Positions 23,101 through 23,188 of a stretch of 23,188 nt of DNA are shown here, one piece after another. The stretch covers positions 1 to 23,188 of the forward strand of contig JAUXIH010000007.1 in the NCBI GenBank assembly GCA_030621105.1, read 5' to 3'. Source of the DNA: Dehalococcoidia bacterium. Its GTDB lineage: Bacteria; Chloroflexota; Dehalococcoidia; GIF9; AB-539-J10. Numbering within the stretch: the stretch's first letter is position 1; every line of letters starts with the position of its first letter. The position numbers were made by a program, and so were the translations under genes. Below the pieces are notes generated by a model that saw only the letters and a program-made list of their open reading frames with translations, ran no database searches and was not told the DNA's origin.

Positions 23101-23188
23101 TTCAAAGTAGTAATCGGAAAAAACCTCTTTATACCATGAAGCCGCTCGCGCTGCATCATCAGGTCTACCATCCAAAATAAGGCGAGGC
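20176..23188 (-). CDS. dnaE: DNA polymerase III alpha subunit (partial, N-terminus outside window)
   Basis: This is the replicative polymerase subunit, DnaE type. About 1003 residues are visible. The frame is open to the window edge, so roughly the first 150 residues, the start of the PHP domain, are missing. Visible order: remainder of PHP (VATFDVHYINREDA), palm with catalytic PDIDLDF (about 1.0 kb before the stop side of the PHP end, near base 22440), RHSSTHAAGVVIS, YRPGPMQQIPTFIKAKHG, the fingers and beta-binding regions, helix-hairpin-helix (FGLLAIKNVS), and a C-terminal OB fold (VVVIAGVVATLRQAYSR). It ends in a short extra domain typical of long DnaE1. The TTG at 23175 is an internal leucine codon, not a start. 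It has no embedded intein or frameshift. No terminator of note follows. Confidence 0.96.
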   Translation of the reverse strand, partial: PRLILDGRPDDAARAASWYKEVFSDYYFEIQRHPIPAVEQVNEGLLSLSSKLDIPPVATFDVHYINREDAATHELLLCIQTNTSIHDEKRMKMAGDYFYLRSPEEVEELFSDLPQAVDNTQRIADMCHLELNFTQLHLPRVEVPQGKTDADYLSELCWQGMETRYPEPSQEVQERLTYELDVIHKTQFDQYFLVVCDITSFAKREGIYFGVRGSAAASVALYCLGITDIDPLLHNLVFERFLNVERLQPPDIDLDFQDDRRDEVLSYVTEKYGSDRVAQIITFGTMGAKAAVRDTGRVLGMPYAQVDRVARAIPQDLSISLDRALQESREFYDIYHQDDEARSLIDSARKLEGLVRHSSTHAAGVVISSEPLTEYMPLQMEKRGEQHLVMTQYHMDNVARLGLLKMDFLGLSNLTLLAKVHEMVSQKRGISIDLRHIPLDDVKTFQLLASGETHGIFQLESAGMRRYIKELQPTKFADISAMIALYRPGPMQQIPTFIKAKHGVIPVSYPHPALKDILEETYGVIVYQEQVIFIARALAGYSLGQADIFRKAMGKKIASVMKKEERNFMIGAKKQGIPGKVAKEVFLLIEPFAGYAFNKAHSVSYALIAYYTAYLKANYPEEYMTAFLNTYIGNMDKVHSAISECRRLGIQVLPPDVSQSQAQFAIEDGGKPAIRFGLLAIKNVSTTAITAITSARQGEGPFVSVEDFSHRVDLRRVNRKVMESLIKVGAFDSLGSRKVLLDSVSQIISSAQLERRMMDSGQMNLFGSSSPAPVKLGLDTEQSEEVSVRQKLIWERELLGVYFSAHHLYLADSGSLPSSLISCTEIDSSMEDHVVVIAGVVATLRQAYSRDHRAFVVATIEDRDGSMEVTVWPKVYESTRGLWHEGNILVVSGLVKVRNSTASVSCQQAWRYQHDEQENNGSNSSGKHHLVIKIEQTGEVEKDIGRLHDVVDILRNHSGQDKASVNVLSGEERVNLEMSVDYCSKLVDELAGVVGRDRLTVDE

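Noticed and set aside
1..23188. CRISPR arrays, insertion sequences, transposase or toxin-antitoxin genes
   Set aside because: No regularly spaced repeats, terminal inverted repeats around a transposase or toxin-like gene pairs were seen. Apart from the rnpB duplication the window looks stable and housekeeping.

Overview
The window reads as a compact chromosomal stretch of a free-living bacterium with roughly even GC content. Nothing in it is phage-like or plasmid-like. The mix fits Chloroflexota, most likely the Dehalococcoidia or a relative: a remA-gmk pair, a class II-type EPSP synthase, a stand-alone Memo protein, several small lineage-type hypothetical proteins, a branched-chain-amino-acid-type ABC importer and a BirA with its own operator. 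That assignment is an inference from gene content, because the window holds no rRNA marker. Genes run in five strand blocks: minus 1-7489, plus 7603-8091, minus 8171-13785, plus 13892-17079 and minus 17281-23188.

Region 1 (1-7489, minus strand): an HAD-family hydrolase heads a Liv-type import operon (livH, livM, livG, livF, then a lipoprotein binding protein last). The operon closes with a near-perfect hairpin terminator at 2086-2125. Beyond it lie a metallo-beta-lactamase-fold protein with a strong ribosome binding site, and plsX (phospholipid synthesis) with its own TTGACA promoter. Region 2 (7561-8091): ybeY (rRNA maturation), preceded by a nested inverted repeat. Region 3 (8171-13838, minus strand): birA with a BirA-box operator over its start, a sodium:solute symporter directly behind it, then tyrA-aroA (aromatic amino acids) and remA-gmk.

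Region 4 (13892-17079, plus strand): an NfeD-like membrane protein, a second metallo-beta-lactamase protein with an altered metal motif, a coiled-coil zinc-ribbon protein (COG1579 type), RNase HI, the RNase P RNA gene, and a 100-residue protein of unknown function. A 25-base copy of the 3' end of the RNase P RNA lies 83 bases downstream of the original. Region 5 (17281-23188, minus strand): the DNA polymerase III alpha subunit (cut by the window edge), an alpha/beta hydrolase, and a tight three-gene unit made of a four-cysteine small protein, an unknown 218-residue protein and a Memo-family protein.

The strongest items for a second look are the rnpB 3'-end duplication (a possible scar of a site-specific element), the BirA box that links an SSS-family transporter to biotin control, and the unknown-unknown-Memo operon. 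Three promoters placed so close to start codons that leaderless transcripts are likely are also worth checking. Most of the remainder is housekeeping.
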